A model generated the notes under the pieces. It searched no databases and was not told the origin of the DNA. It worked only from the letters and a program-made list of their open reading frames with translations. Source: Amoebophrya sp. AT5.2 (taxonomy: Eukaryota > Sar > Dinophyceae > Syndiniales > Amoebophryaceae). From it: a stretch of DNA of 34,974 nucleotides. Where the stretch lies: contig RXOD01003949.1 in NCBI GenBank assembly GCA_005223375.1, positions 1 to 34,974 on the forward strand. Direction: 5' to 3'. Shown here in pieces: positions 19,851-30,818 of this stretch; positions within the stretch are counted from its first letter, which is position 1; each line of letters begins with the position of its first letter. The position numbers were made by a program, and so were the translations under genes.

Positions 19851-22800
19851 ATGGAGAAGGATCCCGCATCACTCTCGAGCGTCGGTTTACCGGGCAACCT
19901 TGTCCAAGCGGACGAGGAGAAACAGAAAGTTGTTGTTCCGCCCCCGATGCAAGTGGATGGTGACGCGAACTCCTCGAAATCGAAAGATACAGGCACGCTC
20001 ACCGAGGTAAAAGCCTACAACAACGAAGATGCAGAGACGCCGGCTGGTGATCTTCCGAGACTGCCTTCGTTGCAGAGCCAGAGCGATGACCGTGGAGAAG
20101 TAGTAGACGCAGGAGACGCGGCAGACGCCAGTAGCGACCAGGATGCTAGCATGTGTGACTCTGACGGCTCCGAAGAACAAGAAAACGGGGAATACACAGT
20201 TTCGGATGGTGGTCCCGAATTTCGTTACAGTGAGAAAAAGGCCGATGACCTCGGCGCCGTGCTGTCGGGCCTTTCGTGCCCCTTCGCAACTTCGTTCACA
20301 CTGAAAACCCATGCCGCCAATCTGCCGGTCGTGCAAGTGCAAGCCTCCGGGGCAGCATCTTCGTCCGACAACGCCCCCGCAGCTGCGTTTCGTATCCGCG
20401 CGCCGACTGTGCCGGCAGCAGACCCTCCCGCGTCGACGAACCGCGGCTCTGTCCCTTTCTACGCTGAAAGCGCGCGCGAGCGCGAGGCCGAGCAGAAGAA
20501 GCGGACTGCCATCCTGGAAGAGCAGAAAGCGCACCTGCAGCCGTTGTTATCGCAGATGCCGCAGGCAGCCTTCGGACATGGTACCGAAACCAAGCGCGAC
20601 ACCACTGTTCGGGACGCCTTGCAGCTTCCGGCGGAGAAATTCCAGGTGAGGGTCGGCAGCGTTTCTCTCGCGGACTACCTCAAGCAGTGTGGGGCGCTGG
20701 CGAAGATTCAGAGCGCGTTGCAGATCGAGACCGGAATCGATATCGAGCTCTACTCGCTAAACGTCTACCAGCAGGGCGGGCACTTTGTGAAGCACAAGGA
20801 CACGCCTCGCGGAGACGACATGCTCGGCACTCTGGTGGTCGGATTAGGCGGCTGCTACTATGAGGTAAGAGAGAATAGTACAACTAAGAATTATCAGCGT
20901 CAGACAACATGAAATGCATTTTATGAATGTACTTATGGTGTGGTAGTTTGCTGTTTGCGTAGTTTGGTTTCAAGTATCTTCTCTTCAGATCGACGACGAT
21001 TTGAATTTGATGACTTTGATGTTCTTTTTCACCAGGGCGGCGCGATGACGATTTCGGCGGGGCTCCAGTCGAAGAAGGTGCTTGCTGGCGCCACGGCACC
21101 GACTTCTGGGTATTCCTTTTACTCTTCCGGGCCGTCCAAGGTGCAGCTCCCAGACCCCACAAGCCTTCACTGTGCTGCGTTTTTTTCAGACATCGACCAC
21201 GAAATCGCAAAAGTCACCTCTGGCATCCGTATGACGGTCGCCTTCCTCATCAAGCGGGCCGACAAGAGTAGTGCAGCGAGCCTCATCCCGCGTCAGCTAA
21301 CGCATTCGGAGCAGGAAAAAAAGCTCGCCGACATGCTGCGTGAGCTGTTGCACAACAAGAACTTCTTAGCCGACGGCGGCACTATCGGCTTCCCGTGTTT
21401 TCACCTCTACACGAACTCCGAGGTTTTTCCCGGGAAGGATAGCGCTGCGGACCGGGCGCTGACGCGCCAGCAAATCCAACGGCTGAAGGGCAAAGACGCC
21501 GCGATCGGCCGGGCCGTCGACACGGTGCAGCGGAAGGTGGGTGGCGATCTGGAGTTATTCCTCACGCCGTATCTCACCCACGAGTACTGCGAGGAAGGGG
21601 ACTACCTGCTATCGCGGTTTCCGGTGGGAACGAAGGTGCCGCGGCGTATGGACGACGATAAAATCGCGCGCCACTTCAAAGCGATCGGGGACGCGTGTGA
21701 TGGGCACGCGCACGAAATGGTCGACGTGTGGGCACTCGACGGCGAGACATACTCGCACGACGCCAAATTTGCTGGGCAAACAGAATGGAACGCGGAGGGG
21801 TAATCAACGTTTGGCTCTGCCTTTTTCACCTTTAGCTTTACTGTACTTTCTTGGATGCCATAGGCTTAGCCTCGCCCTTTTCGGATTCGGTCCGTACCTT
21901 CGATCGCGTTCGCGGCGCGCGCTGACTAAATTTGGTGAAGTACTACAAGCACGTCCACGTGCACGTGCTCGCTGTTGCTCCATGATGGCACAGGAGCTGC
22001 AACAGTCTTCGTGAACGGGAAAAGGATGAGTCATATCTCCGCTAGTTCTTGTTCAGGTATTTCGGCAACGAGGCCAGCGACGTCGCGTTTTACGTCAGGT
22101 CTTTCCTTCGTTTGGTGTTTCCGCCCTATCCCGCCCGCAAGGACGCAGGACCGGCAGCTGCGCCGACGCCCGCCCGTAAAAACGTTCCCAAGGCGGGAAA
22201 AGGGTCCGCTGGCGCCGCCAAAGCACCACAAGGCTCCTCCGACATGGTCTTGAGTCAAGACGACGACGAGCTGCAACGCGATCCCGAAGAAGTCACGGAG
22301 GTAGGTGTCGGGAAGATCACTGCGCTGTGGAAGAAGCTTTCAAGCGCGCAGGCCAGCATCACTTTCGACGAGAGCGACGAGTACCTGAGCGACGACGCCT
22401 TCTTGAAAAAGCGCGCGAAGGACCTGGACAAGCCAGCTACATCGAGCGACCTGAAGGTGATGGCTGCTCTCGAGCAGGAGTTGAAGAAGCAAATCGCGGA
22501 TCCGCTCTTTCTGCAGGAAGGCGGTCTGCTCATGTTCCCGTGCCAGGCGACGTACTCTTCCGCTGGTTTGTTTCCGCGCGCAAAAGTGATGACGGCAGCG
22601 CAGAAAAAGGCCAAAGACGACGAGTTCCGGAACAGATTGATGAAGACGACCGCACACGGTTCGTCCGCTGCTCCACTCCTGGCAGCCGCGGCAGCACCAC
22701 CGGCGATGAAAAAGGCCACGACCAAGAGTGCGCGCGAGGTGCTCGAGAAGAAGCAGATCGAGAAACTGAAGTCGGCGGAAAGGCTGGTCGCGCTCGCTGC

Positions 22801-23584
22801 CGAGAAGGCCGGTTTGTCGATGAAGTTACGCATTTACGAGACGGATGACAACGACGACCCGTTCGGCGATGAGCCGTTGTTCGAGCACGCCATTCTGTCC
22901 ACGTTTCCGCCGAAGCTGCCGAAGTCGATGTCGAAAAACGACTTCTTCTGTCGCATGGGCACTTACGAGCCCGGCGACAAGGATCTTTACCTGGGAACCT
23001 TTGACTCGGGGAAAATGAAAAACACGGAGCATTGGATTGCAGAATTCGAGCACGGTGCGGAAGAGCGGTTCACAACTGAGTTCAAAAAGGAGAAGAAGAT
23101 GGAGAAGATGAAGAGCAAGAAAGGCGGGCTCGGTGGGGCGTTTGGATTTGGTGACTGGAGCGACGATTCCTTTTCAGACGACGACAGCGATTTCGGTTTG
23201 GGAGGTGGAGGCATGTTCGGGTTTGGCGGTGGAATGTCTGATGAGTCGGAACTGGACTTCGTGGTTTTGATTTACCGCACGGCGCTCATGGTGATCGTGC
23301 CCGCGGCCGAAAAGCGAACGACAGGCGTGTCTAGCTCGTCTAGCGGGGGACGGGGAGCGGAAAACGATGCTGGCGCAGCGCCAAAGAAAAACGCCGGAAG
23401 CAAGGCGTCGCCGGTAGGTGCGAAAGCGAAGGCGAAGGCCGCGGGCGCGGCCCCCAAAGCAAAGGCGCAATCGAAAGCCGCAAAAGCAGGAGCGCCGAAA
23501 GCCAAAGCCAAACCAGCCAAAGCAAAAGCCAAAGCGGTGCCCAAGCAAGCGGCGGCAAAAATGAAGACCGTGACGAAGAAATAG
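19851..23584 (+). CDS. 2OG-Fe(II) oxygenase with duplicated C-terminal module and H1-like tail
   Basis: Exons 19851-20864, 21036-21799 and 22057-23584 give 1101 residues. The catalytic fold is split by the first intron: the iron ligands are H315 and D317 in GGHFVKHKDTPRG and H393 in FFSDIDHEIAKVTSG; R403 in GIRM should bind 2-oxoglutarate. All key residues are present. The order DxEHEV...TSG.R, then a LKG.DA region, a Y.GNE motif (residues 594-598) and a YHRAALV-like end matches a eukaryotic 2OG oxygenase family of the prolyl-4-hydroxylase type; substrate unknown. Residues about 430-618 and 724-1010 are two diverged copies of the same module (FLADGGTIGFPC / FLQEGGLLMFPC; SFLRLVFPP / TALMVIVPA). 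The last 68 residues are AKAKAKP-type, like a histone H1 tail, suggesting nucleic-acid or nuclear association. The N-terminal 230 residues are acidic and disordered. The ATG at 19851 is the first in frame. Confidence 0.75.
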
Positions 23585-23764
23585 AGGTGAAAGCTGCGCG
23601 ATACTGATACAAGGAAATCAACAAAACGTACCGCGGTACTGCAAACAGATGAAGTATCTCAATCTCTTTGTATCAACCTGAGAACGTCTCCAGCCAAGTG
23701 CTTGGAAAAGAAAAAAGGGAAAGAGCCCCGGCGAGTCAATTAATTTCAGAGCAGAAAAGTCAAA

Positions 23765-24232
23765 ATGACGAAGCTGGATCACATTAGCTCGGTGAACGCT
23801 CACATCTTCAGAGAGTAGATTCAAATTTAATAGATTCGAACAAAAGACTAAGCCAGCACAATCAGCGTGGAATCACTACACTTCTAAAGGTCGCCGCCGC
23901 CGTGATACGCCAACTACCACTACAACGACGAGAAAAAATATATCCACAATTGTCCTCCAGTTCCAGTACGCTACTTCATCAGAGTAGATTGCCTCTCCAG
24001 GTCCCCGGGCCCGGGCGGCCGAAAAGAATTTTATCATACTCCGGTGGTCAAGAACTTCATTTCCGATTTCTTCATGATCAACATCAAGTTCAAGATGCTT
24101 GACCTCAAGCTACGAGTACTAAGTGATTCAGAAGATCCCAAGACGAAAGGGAAGACCTACGAGGCGATGCAACCGCAGAAAAACATGCAAGGGAGCGGAG
24201 CGAGTGTCGCGGCTTTCCGTATCGACGACTGA
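23765..24232 (+). CDS. Small two-exon orphan protein, 99 aa
   Basis: Exon 1 (23765-23814, MTKLDHISSVNAHIFR) joins exon 2 (23983-24232) through a 168-nt intron with donor GTAGAT and acceptor CATCAG. The junction keeps the frame and yields 99 residues. The middle is hydrophobic/aromatic (KEFYHTPVVKNFISDFFMINIKFKMLDLKL) in parts, then hydrophilic (LSDSEDPKTKGKTYEAMQ). I do not recognise the family; there is no signal peptide, and FISDFFMINI is too short for a clear membrane helix. The intron lies between two copies of a 10-nt direct repeat AGAGTAGATT (about 23812-23821 and 23981-23990). The gene begins only 180 bp after the oxygenase stop. Exon 2 is also open upstream without a start, which leaves an alternative first exon possible. 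Confidence 0.45.
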
Positions 24233-25115
24233 AGTAATCGATCCCTCACCGGGATCCGTGTAGCACTCACCACACGATCGGGACATCCGTCCGCGTAGCC
24301 AGCATCTATTAATTTGATCAGAAGCGCTTGCTTCAGGAGTGCCTGAGCACATCAGTGCGGGACTCATCCGAGTCTTTTTCTCTCGTCTTCGAGTGTTCCT
24401 CAGAACGTTTCAAGGGCTATGTAAGTCGTCTCTCGACATGTGGCCGTATTATGTCGACACCAGTCGTGGGGTTTCTGTCGACCTCGTTCCTCCAACGGTG
24501 CTTTAGGTTATTCTCGCTGTCCCGCTCCGCAGCCCGCGAATGGTCTGGTGAGCCCGGAACGAACACGCCCGCCCCCGGCGGAGCTTTCCCAAGAGGGAAA
24601 CATATCAATCAATCAATCAATCTGCGGCCTCTTGTCGTCGCTTCTTTTATGTGACCCGGCTCTGAGCGGGAACTTCTCGATCTTGGGACGTCTTCTCTCG
24701 TGATTCGGATCGATCTCTCGTGCCAGAGTTTTGGGGTTTGACAGCTTTGGTCGACCTTGCAGCCAGCCTGAAGTTGGGATCGTGACGTAAGTCGGAGTAG
24801 CGAAAGAAGCACCAGTGACACGCTTTGGCTCCAGAATACGGGTTTAAGCCACTTTCACTTTATTTCCGCGGTGGACAGAAGGAGGTGGGGGGAGTTGGTG
24901 AAAATCGAACCGATAGAAGTCACACGGGCGAGGCCCGTGATGCCACTGACAGTACTACAGCAAGAAAAGAGAAACCGAGGCAGGAAAAGAGCAGTGAGGG
25001 AAAGCGAAGGCGTCAGCGCCGCAAGATAGCATCATCATCCACTTTCTCTTTTTAGAGGCAGACTACTAGTTACTAACCACCAGCACCAGCAGAAAATCAA
25101 AATCTTTAAACAAAG
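24233..25115. other. Spacer
   Basis: No supported gene. A four-fold ATCA microsatellite lies at about 24603-24621. Frames at 24328-24703 are stop-free for about 100 codons but have no domain, no start context and no splice-consistent partner. Confidence 0.4.
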
Positions 25116-25137
25116 ACCGTAGCCATTTTGGCTCAAG
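25116..25137 (+). other. Relict dinoflagellate spliced-leader (dinoSL) sequence
   Basis: The 22 nt begin ACCGTAGCC and end TTGGCTCAAG. They match the published dinoflagellate spliced-leader exon, whose first base is A, G or T, at every position. In an SL-RNA gene the leader is followed by a GT donor; here AAGGAATCC follows, so this is not an SL-RNA gene. It lies 34 nt before the ATG of an intronless gene. In dinoflagellates such genomic leader copies mark genes re-inserted from trans-spliced mRNA. Confidence 0.9.
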
Positions 25138-25171
25138 AAGGAATCCGCACAACGCAGCAAGATCATTGATA

Positions 25172-26503
25172 ATGATAATCATGTCGTCCCAACAAGTCGG
25201 AGATCGTGTTGACTCTGCTCGGCACATAATGCAATCATCAATGCAGCTACTGTTCCAGCAGTTTTACCACAACCAGGCCTCCTCCAACACGCCATCTTCA
25301 CTACATCAACATCAACGGGCGTTGCAGGACGACTCAACATCAACATCAACAACAACGGTGAGTGGCCAAGAAGACGAGGGTAGTGGTTCTCCTGTCGGCG
25401 TGATTGTCACGGTAAGCTGGGTTCTCTTCTGCATCGTCGGATTCTCGTTTTGCGTGCGGCGGGGCAAAATCCAGCGATTGCGCGCCAACGAGCGGGATCA
25501 TGCCGAGATTCTCGCGGTGGACGTGCGGCGGCACGGCTTCAACAACCCGTCGGTGTTGGGCGCGGTGAACAACGGCGTGCCGCAATCTGCGGAGGTTCTC
25601 CAGAGTTGGCTGTTCGCTCCCCCCCACAACGGGTCCGTCGCGTCTTTCTTCATGGGCGCCGCTGCGTCGATGGGGGGCGGGCCACCAGAAGCCTGGGACA
25701 TGACGCACACCGGCGGCGAACCGCACGGCGAGGGCTCCCACGACCCAGGGCAACCTCATGAAGGCACGCAACGCAGGCCGTTCGTCCCATACAGCATCAA
25801 GGCAGGGCACATCACGTTTCAGTCGGTGGAGCAGAGTTCAACGAGCAGCGGTACGGAGTACCACATCCGGGGCAGCGGACACGACGAACACATCGGCGCG
25901 TTCACTCTCGAGGGCCGCCTCAGTACCACGACCGGCATCCTGGTCTGGACCGAATTCTACAACTGGGAATCGCTGACGAAGGAAAAGTATACCGATTCCA
26001 CGGACAAACCCTTCTGTTTCTCGGAGCGCAACGGGCAGAAGCTCCAGGTGGCTGTGGTGCTGGTCGTCACAGACCCCAACACGATTGTCGGACGGTACGT
26101 CCCGAACACACACGAGAACTCGGGGGAAATGACGCTCCGGCGCCCGGGGGGCTCCTACAATGCCGTCGCCGGCCAGGCGCAGCTTGTGGGCGCTCCGGCG
26201 CTGGTGGGGCCCTATCCCAGTGCCGGCGGCAACATGATTTAACTGGGAGGAGGAGGACGTTTTGGTTTTGGAGGTGTGGACCCGACAGCAGGAGGTGGAC
26301 AGCCGATGGTCATCCAGCTCCCACCCGGGACCACGAATGTACAGGGACTGATGATAACCGTGATGGGACCCAACGGGCAGCCGATGCAGGTCATGTTGCC
26401 CCCACAGCAGATCGCAGCTCCTCCAGGGCAAGGTCCTCCAGGGCAAGGGCAACCGCTCTACATCATGCAGCAGCCCCCGTCACCGGGTCAACGTCAGATC
26501 TAG
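25172..26503 (+). CDS. Single-pass membrane protein in an apparent retrogene, with internal TAA
   Basis: An intronless frame starts at ATG 25172 (or 25181), 34 nt after the spliced-leader relic. Residues about 75-95 form a membrane helix (VGVIVTVSWVLFCIVGFSFC) followed by a basic stop-transfer (CVRRGKIQRLR). After a Gly/His/Pro-rich linker, residues about 212-300 look like a beta-rich domain: EYHIRGSGHDEHIGAFTLEG, then a G-x-x-x-W-x-E-F-Y strand. I do not recognise the family. TAA at 26240-26242 closes the frame at 356 residues, but the same frame runs on for 86 further sense codons with clear Gly/Pro-rich coding character (QLPPGTTNVQGLMITVMGPN) to TAG 26501-26503. Options are a recent nonsense mutation, readthrough, or a sequencing error. 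A possible donor GTAAGTATC follows at 26508. Confidence 0.6.
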
Positions 26504-27444
26504 TGTGTAAGTATCTCTATCTACTTGTACTATCTGGATGACAACCTCTTTTAAATACAAAGAAAATACATTAATTTATCTGGTTCATCATCATGCCACT
26601 CGTCCAGGAACCGTCGTATGCGTCTTAGTCTGTCGGTCTGAATAATATCTGACTCACTCTCGTAACAAACTGTAAACCAAGGGGAGGCTAGCACCGAACC
26701 ACATAATCGTCAACAAAGACACAAAGCGGAAGCGCGTACAAACCTGCATTTGCTGTTGAACAGAGAAATAGCGATCATTCCCGAGGAAGCCGTCGAACCC
26801 GACCGATGGATACAGAACTGAAAAATAAATCAAAGAAAGGCAGAAGATCACGCTCGCTTTCGAGCTTTTGTTGGGTTCAGGTACCGATACCGTGTCCGTG
26901 ACTCCGTCGGGCGGGGCGGGGTAGTGGCCGCCCAATGAGCCACGACTGTGACAGCATTTAGTGAAATCAAATCGCTTGATCTGCCTCTGTCTGCGTCGAC
27001 ATTTTCCTGTTCCACTTCCTTCGTTCTGAAGACAATCCTCAAATCGCGAGCGCCGTTTCATTTATCGCTTCTATTTCCCGTAAGATACTACATATACGAT
27101 AACCTAACTTTTTTATCGTTAACGACTATTAATTTTTTTTCGTGCTGACTTTAGCTTTACCAGTGACTGCGACACGCGACAACACGATCTATCAATAAAT
27201 ATCGCTAAAGTTCTTGTAGGAGGCGATCACTGATTTCTCACTGCTTGAGCTTTTGTATTCGTAGCGCTAGTTGTAGTTCAGGCCCACCTTGACCTTCGCC
27301 TTCGTCGCGACTTTGGATTTGCTACCTCTCATTTCATCATTTTCATTCGACGTACGACAAGAAACCGCACCACTGCCACCTCTTCATCTCCCGTTATTTT
27401 GTAGCTACATACTAAAATCAACTTCCAACATCAATCTCGGCGCG
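26504..27444. other. Spacer
   Basis: AT-rich spacer with no gene that I can support. A minus-strand frame (26654-27061) has a hydrophobic C-terminal half but no ATG in good context, no recognisable domain and the opposite orientation to all genes here. Confidence 0.4.
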
Positions 27445-30029
27445 ATGTCTGAGCGTAGCAACAGGCGTAGTAACATGGATTTCGACATGTTGCGCGACAA
27501 ACTGAAGGAAAAAAAGAAGGAGCACCAGGTGGCGCGGCGCAATGCCGTGGATCCCCCGCCTCGGGAGCGTTCCCGCGAGCCACGCGGCGAAAACGACCGC
27601 AGCAAGCGTGACGCCGGGGCGGGCAACGGGGAGAACAAAAGCAGCCGGCGGGACGTCGACGCGCTTCTGGACCAGCGAGGCGGGAACAAGAAGGACAAGG
27701 ACCACCGAGTCAAGCCAGCAGTCGCGGAAACAGGAACGAATAGCAAAAATAGGAGCGGATCGTCGCGCGCAGACGCCGGTGGAGGCTCCTCCTCAAAAGT
27801 CGAGAATAAAAGAAGCGCGGACGTCGAAAGAGGAAGAGAAGATAGAGATGCAAAAGCCAGGAGAAAAGAAGACGTACTGAAATCACGAATCAACAATATT
27901 AGAATGGTTTCGACTGTACCTGGCGACAAGGTCCCCGAGAAGCACACAGTGACGTACTGACACTATCAGATAGAACTACGAGCAGGTGATGGAGGTAGGG
28001 CTTGCTGATGCTGAATTTAAGTACGATGGAAGAGTTCTTTAAAGGCACAACACGAAAATTCAGGCTAATGGCACAGACGGCACTAAGGCGTCGGGACATC
28101 GTGAACGTGATCGCGGAGAGCGGAGTGTGGATGATCGTGGGGAGAAGCACTCCTCAGCAAAGCAGGACAAGGCGGATCCGAAGAAGTCGTCCCGCGACCG
28201 CGAACAGCTACACCGCGACAAGGAGCGCAAAGGATCCGCATCCTCTTCTTCCAACGGAGCAGCGGCTCCTCCTGCGACAAACGGCACAAGTGGGAGCACA
28301 GCTTCGCGAGGCGGCGGCGAGAAAAGCAATGCGCCCTCGGCCGCTCGCAGCGACCGCGAGAGAAAGAAGGACAAGGAGAAGGATGCCGCCGCTTCTGCAT
28401 CCGGAGACCACCGGGGGGAGAAAGACAAATCCTCAAACAAACCGAGCGGCGAAAGAGGCGCCGGGGCCAGTAGTGCAGCCACTGGGAAAGAGAAAGAGCG
28501 AAGCAGGGAGAAGGATACTGCCGGTGCCAACGGCGCTGCGGCTGACCCGACAAATAAGCCTGCGGGTGAAAAAGACAAAGACAAAGAGAACGGTGCGGCC
28601 GGAGATGACAAACAGAAGGTCGCCGACGCAGCGTCTGGGGTCTCGAGCAGTAACGCGGAAAAGCGCAAGGGCATTCTCGAGAAGGTTCTGAAGACCGCCG
28701 ACGAAGCAGTGGAGGAGGCGAGCAAGAAAATCGAGGTGTTTACGAAGGCACTTGCGAAGCCTCTTTCTGAGAAAAACCAAGACGAGCTCACGAAGAAAAA
28801 AATACAGGAGCGACGGGAGGCGGACCAAAAGGAAATTCTCGAACTGAAAAAAGCTATGGAAGACGTACTTCTAATACTTTCTTGCTACAAGTTTTTCAAG
28901 GGTTGCACATAATTTTTACGGGGGCTTTGATGAGATGGGGTCGCCCTTCTTTGTTCCATTTCTCATTGCAAAGACCACTCAAGAATCCACACAGGTAAAG
29001 TCAAAAATGGAGAAGGTGAAGAGCAACGCCGACAAGACGAAGACGCTGAAGGACTGGACTCTGCTGCAGTTCAAGCCGATCCAGCGAAAGGACTCCATTT
29101 TGCAATCTCAGTGGACCAAGGCGCAAGACCAGGCGAAGCGACTCATCAAGGACCTCGAGCGCAAGCTCGAGGCGACCAGCTACAAAGCCTTCGGGCTGGA
29201 CGAACTCGAAAGGTAAAGCTCTTACAGTGATGTCTCGCTGGTCTCGTGGTAGTGAATCTGGGCGTGGCCGCCAGCGTATTTGGATCTGCGGAAGAAGATC
29301 GGATAAGATATACGAGATGAAGAACGTACTTCCTCGCCACCTTCGACGTCTTCACGACCTATCATCTCGCCCCACCGCAAACTCAGGTTCCTGAAAAAGG
29401 ACGACGACAAAGCAGGCACCAAAGAGAACACGGGCGCCGGGGAAGGCGGCGATGCCGGTGGTCGTGACGGAGATGAGGAGAAGCCGAAGAAGACCCTTGC
29501 GGCCGGCACGTGGCGCTACCCTCCGGAGCTGCTGATCAACCCGGGGATGTATTTTGGCGAGTGGCGCGAGGATTTGGCGCGCATCCTCGGCGACAAGCCG
29601 CCCCCGATCGCTGTGGAGCACGCGGGAGATCAACATGTTGGCACGATGGACAACTTGAAGCTGCAGAGCCCGGCGCGACCGGGTCGGCGCGGAGGGGGTG
29701 GGGCCGCTGCGGGTGGCCGCGAGGGGACGGACAGGGGTGCGCCACTGGCGCGCACTTCGTCGGCGGGTGGGATGAACGTCGATGGTGGCGACGCCGATAA
29801 CTCTGCTGCGGACGGTGGTGCTGCGAACGGGAACGCAAATCCGGAGACTCCGCGCGGCGGGCAAGGCGGAGCTGCGGGTGGCATGAATTCCGTGGTTGGA
29901 AACGATGGCATGGAGGACGATGACGACGACGCGGAGGCCGGGGAGGAGTACGCGGGAAAAATAAACTACGACGAAGTCGAACTCTCGTCCGACGATTCGG
30001 ACGTAGAGTCGTACCGAGGGGGGAGGTAG
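27445..30029 (+). CDS. Charged RS/RE-rich coiled-coil protein, 696 aa, four exons
   Basis: Exons 27445-27873, 28064-28864, 28995-29212 and 29387-30029 join exactly to 696 codons plus stop. Intron donors are GTACTG, GTACTT and GTAAAG. Exons 1 and 2 both end in GAAGAC|GTACT. The N-terminal 410 residues are highly charged (RERSREPRGENDRSKRD type), typical of spliceosome- or chromatin-associated disordered regions. Residues about 325-480 form a predicted coiled coil (DEAVEEASKKIEVFTKALAK; KAMEDVKSKMEKVK; KRLIKDLERKLEA). A short conserved-looking block, TWRYPPELLINPGMYFGEWR, lies near residue 530, followed by Gly/Asp-rich sequence and an acidic end (DEVELSSDDSDVESY). No catalytic domain and no membrane helix. 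A nuclear RNA-processing role is suggested by composition only. Confidence 0.65.
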
Positions 30030-30317
30030 TTGTGCAGGCTGGACGGCGCACCCTGAAGCTGATTCGCACCGCATCGAGCATGATCGTTGCTCCTCTACTC
30101 ATACGACAAGATCGCGAAGTCAGAAATTCTCCCGTGGTTAAAGAAGAAGTCGCTGTCCGGAACGTGGTTGACGCGTCCGCGGAACTACGTGGAGATACCA
30201 CCACCAAGTCGATAAAAACAAAACGAAAACAAAGCAAAAATGGGCTCCTGTCACACGCAACGAGCATGAGCATCCTGGTTGGATCACCCTCCAGGACCAC
30301 GGGCAAGAGAGCCTTGA
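30030..30317. other. Spacer after the charged-protein gene
   Basis: 3' flank. A basic frame at 30032-30340 has no ATG in good context and no domain. Confidence 0.35.
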
Positions 30318-30815
30318 GTTCCACCTCCTTACCCTTTTGACGGGCATCAACGGACCGCGCGACGCGGGTCGAGCGCGGGTTCTAGATGCTCCGCGCCATG
30401 GACATGGTCATGGGCTCAACTTCGCGTTTTCCAAACGAGACCGGTTTCCTCTTCCGTCCGTCGCGATCGCGAGGCCGTTCCCGTCGCTTCGGGTCTTGCA
30501 GAAAGAAAAAGATCTGAATGTTGCATCACTAAGCACTGGCGTTTACACGAGAACTACCTCTACTCGACACTAGCGGTAGCGACCTGGAGCAAGCTCAAGG
30601 AGCAGTGGAAGTACGGCATCAGATTTCAGAGTCGTTTTGGGAACCGACAACGCCGCACCTACCCCCTCCCAGTGGACAGACCCGCAGCGTCGGCACTTTT
30701 CATGCTAGGGTACAGGGCGACTTCTACGTGCGTTGCCACTCCAGCTCCACCTGACTCGTTTAAAAGCTTCTTGGCGTGGTCGAAGCCGAACACCAAGGTT
30801 AAAATCGATGAATGA
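30318..30815 (+). CDS. Possible terminal exon of an unidentified gene
   Basis: This frame is open for 165 codons but has no ATG until near its end, so it would need an upstream exon. The second half reads like real protein (LHENYLYSTLAVATWSKLKE, WKYGIRFQSRFGNRQRRTYP, FKSFLAWSKPNTKVKIDE). It stops 4 nt before the ATG of the DEAD-box helicase, which would leave that gene no cis 5' UTR unless mRNAs are trans-spliced or its true start is downstream. I found no clear upstream exon and no family. A weaker minus-strand frame overlaps it (30659-30859). Confidence 0.3.
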   Translation, partial: VPPPYPFDGHQRTARRGSSAGSRCSAPWTWSWAQLRVFQTRPVSSSVRRDREAVPVASGLAERKRSECCITKHWRLHENYLYSTLAVATWSKLKEQWKYGIRFQSRFGNRQRRTYPLPVDRPAASALFMLGYRATSTCVATPAPPDSFKSFLAWSKPNTKVKIDE

Positions 30816-30818
30816 AAC

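Noticed and set aside
25116..25137. SL-RNA gene
   Set aside because: The leader match is followed by AAGGAATCC, not a GT donor, and no SL-RNA intron structure follows.
26654..27061. Minus-strand membrane protein
   Set aside because: Hydrophobic half only, no good start, no exon partners, opposite to all genes here.
28060..28791. Minus-strand Ser/Phe/Leu-rich frame
   Set aside because: Antisense of the charged low-complexity exon 2 of the coiled-coil gene.
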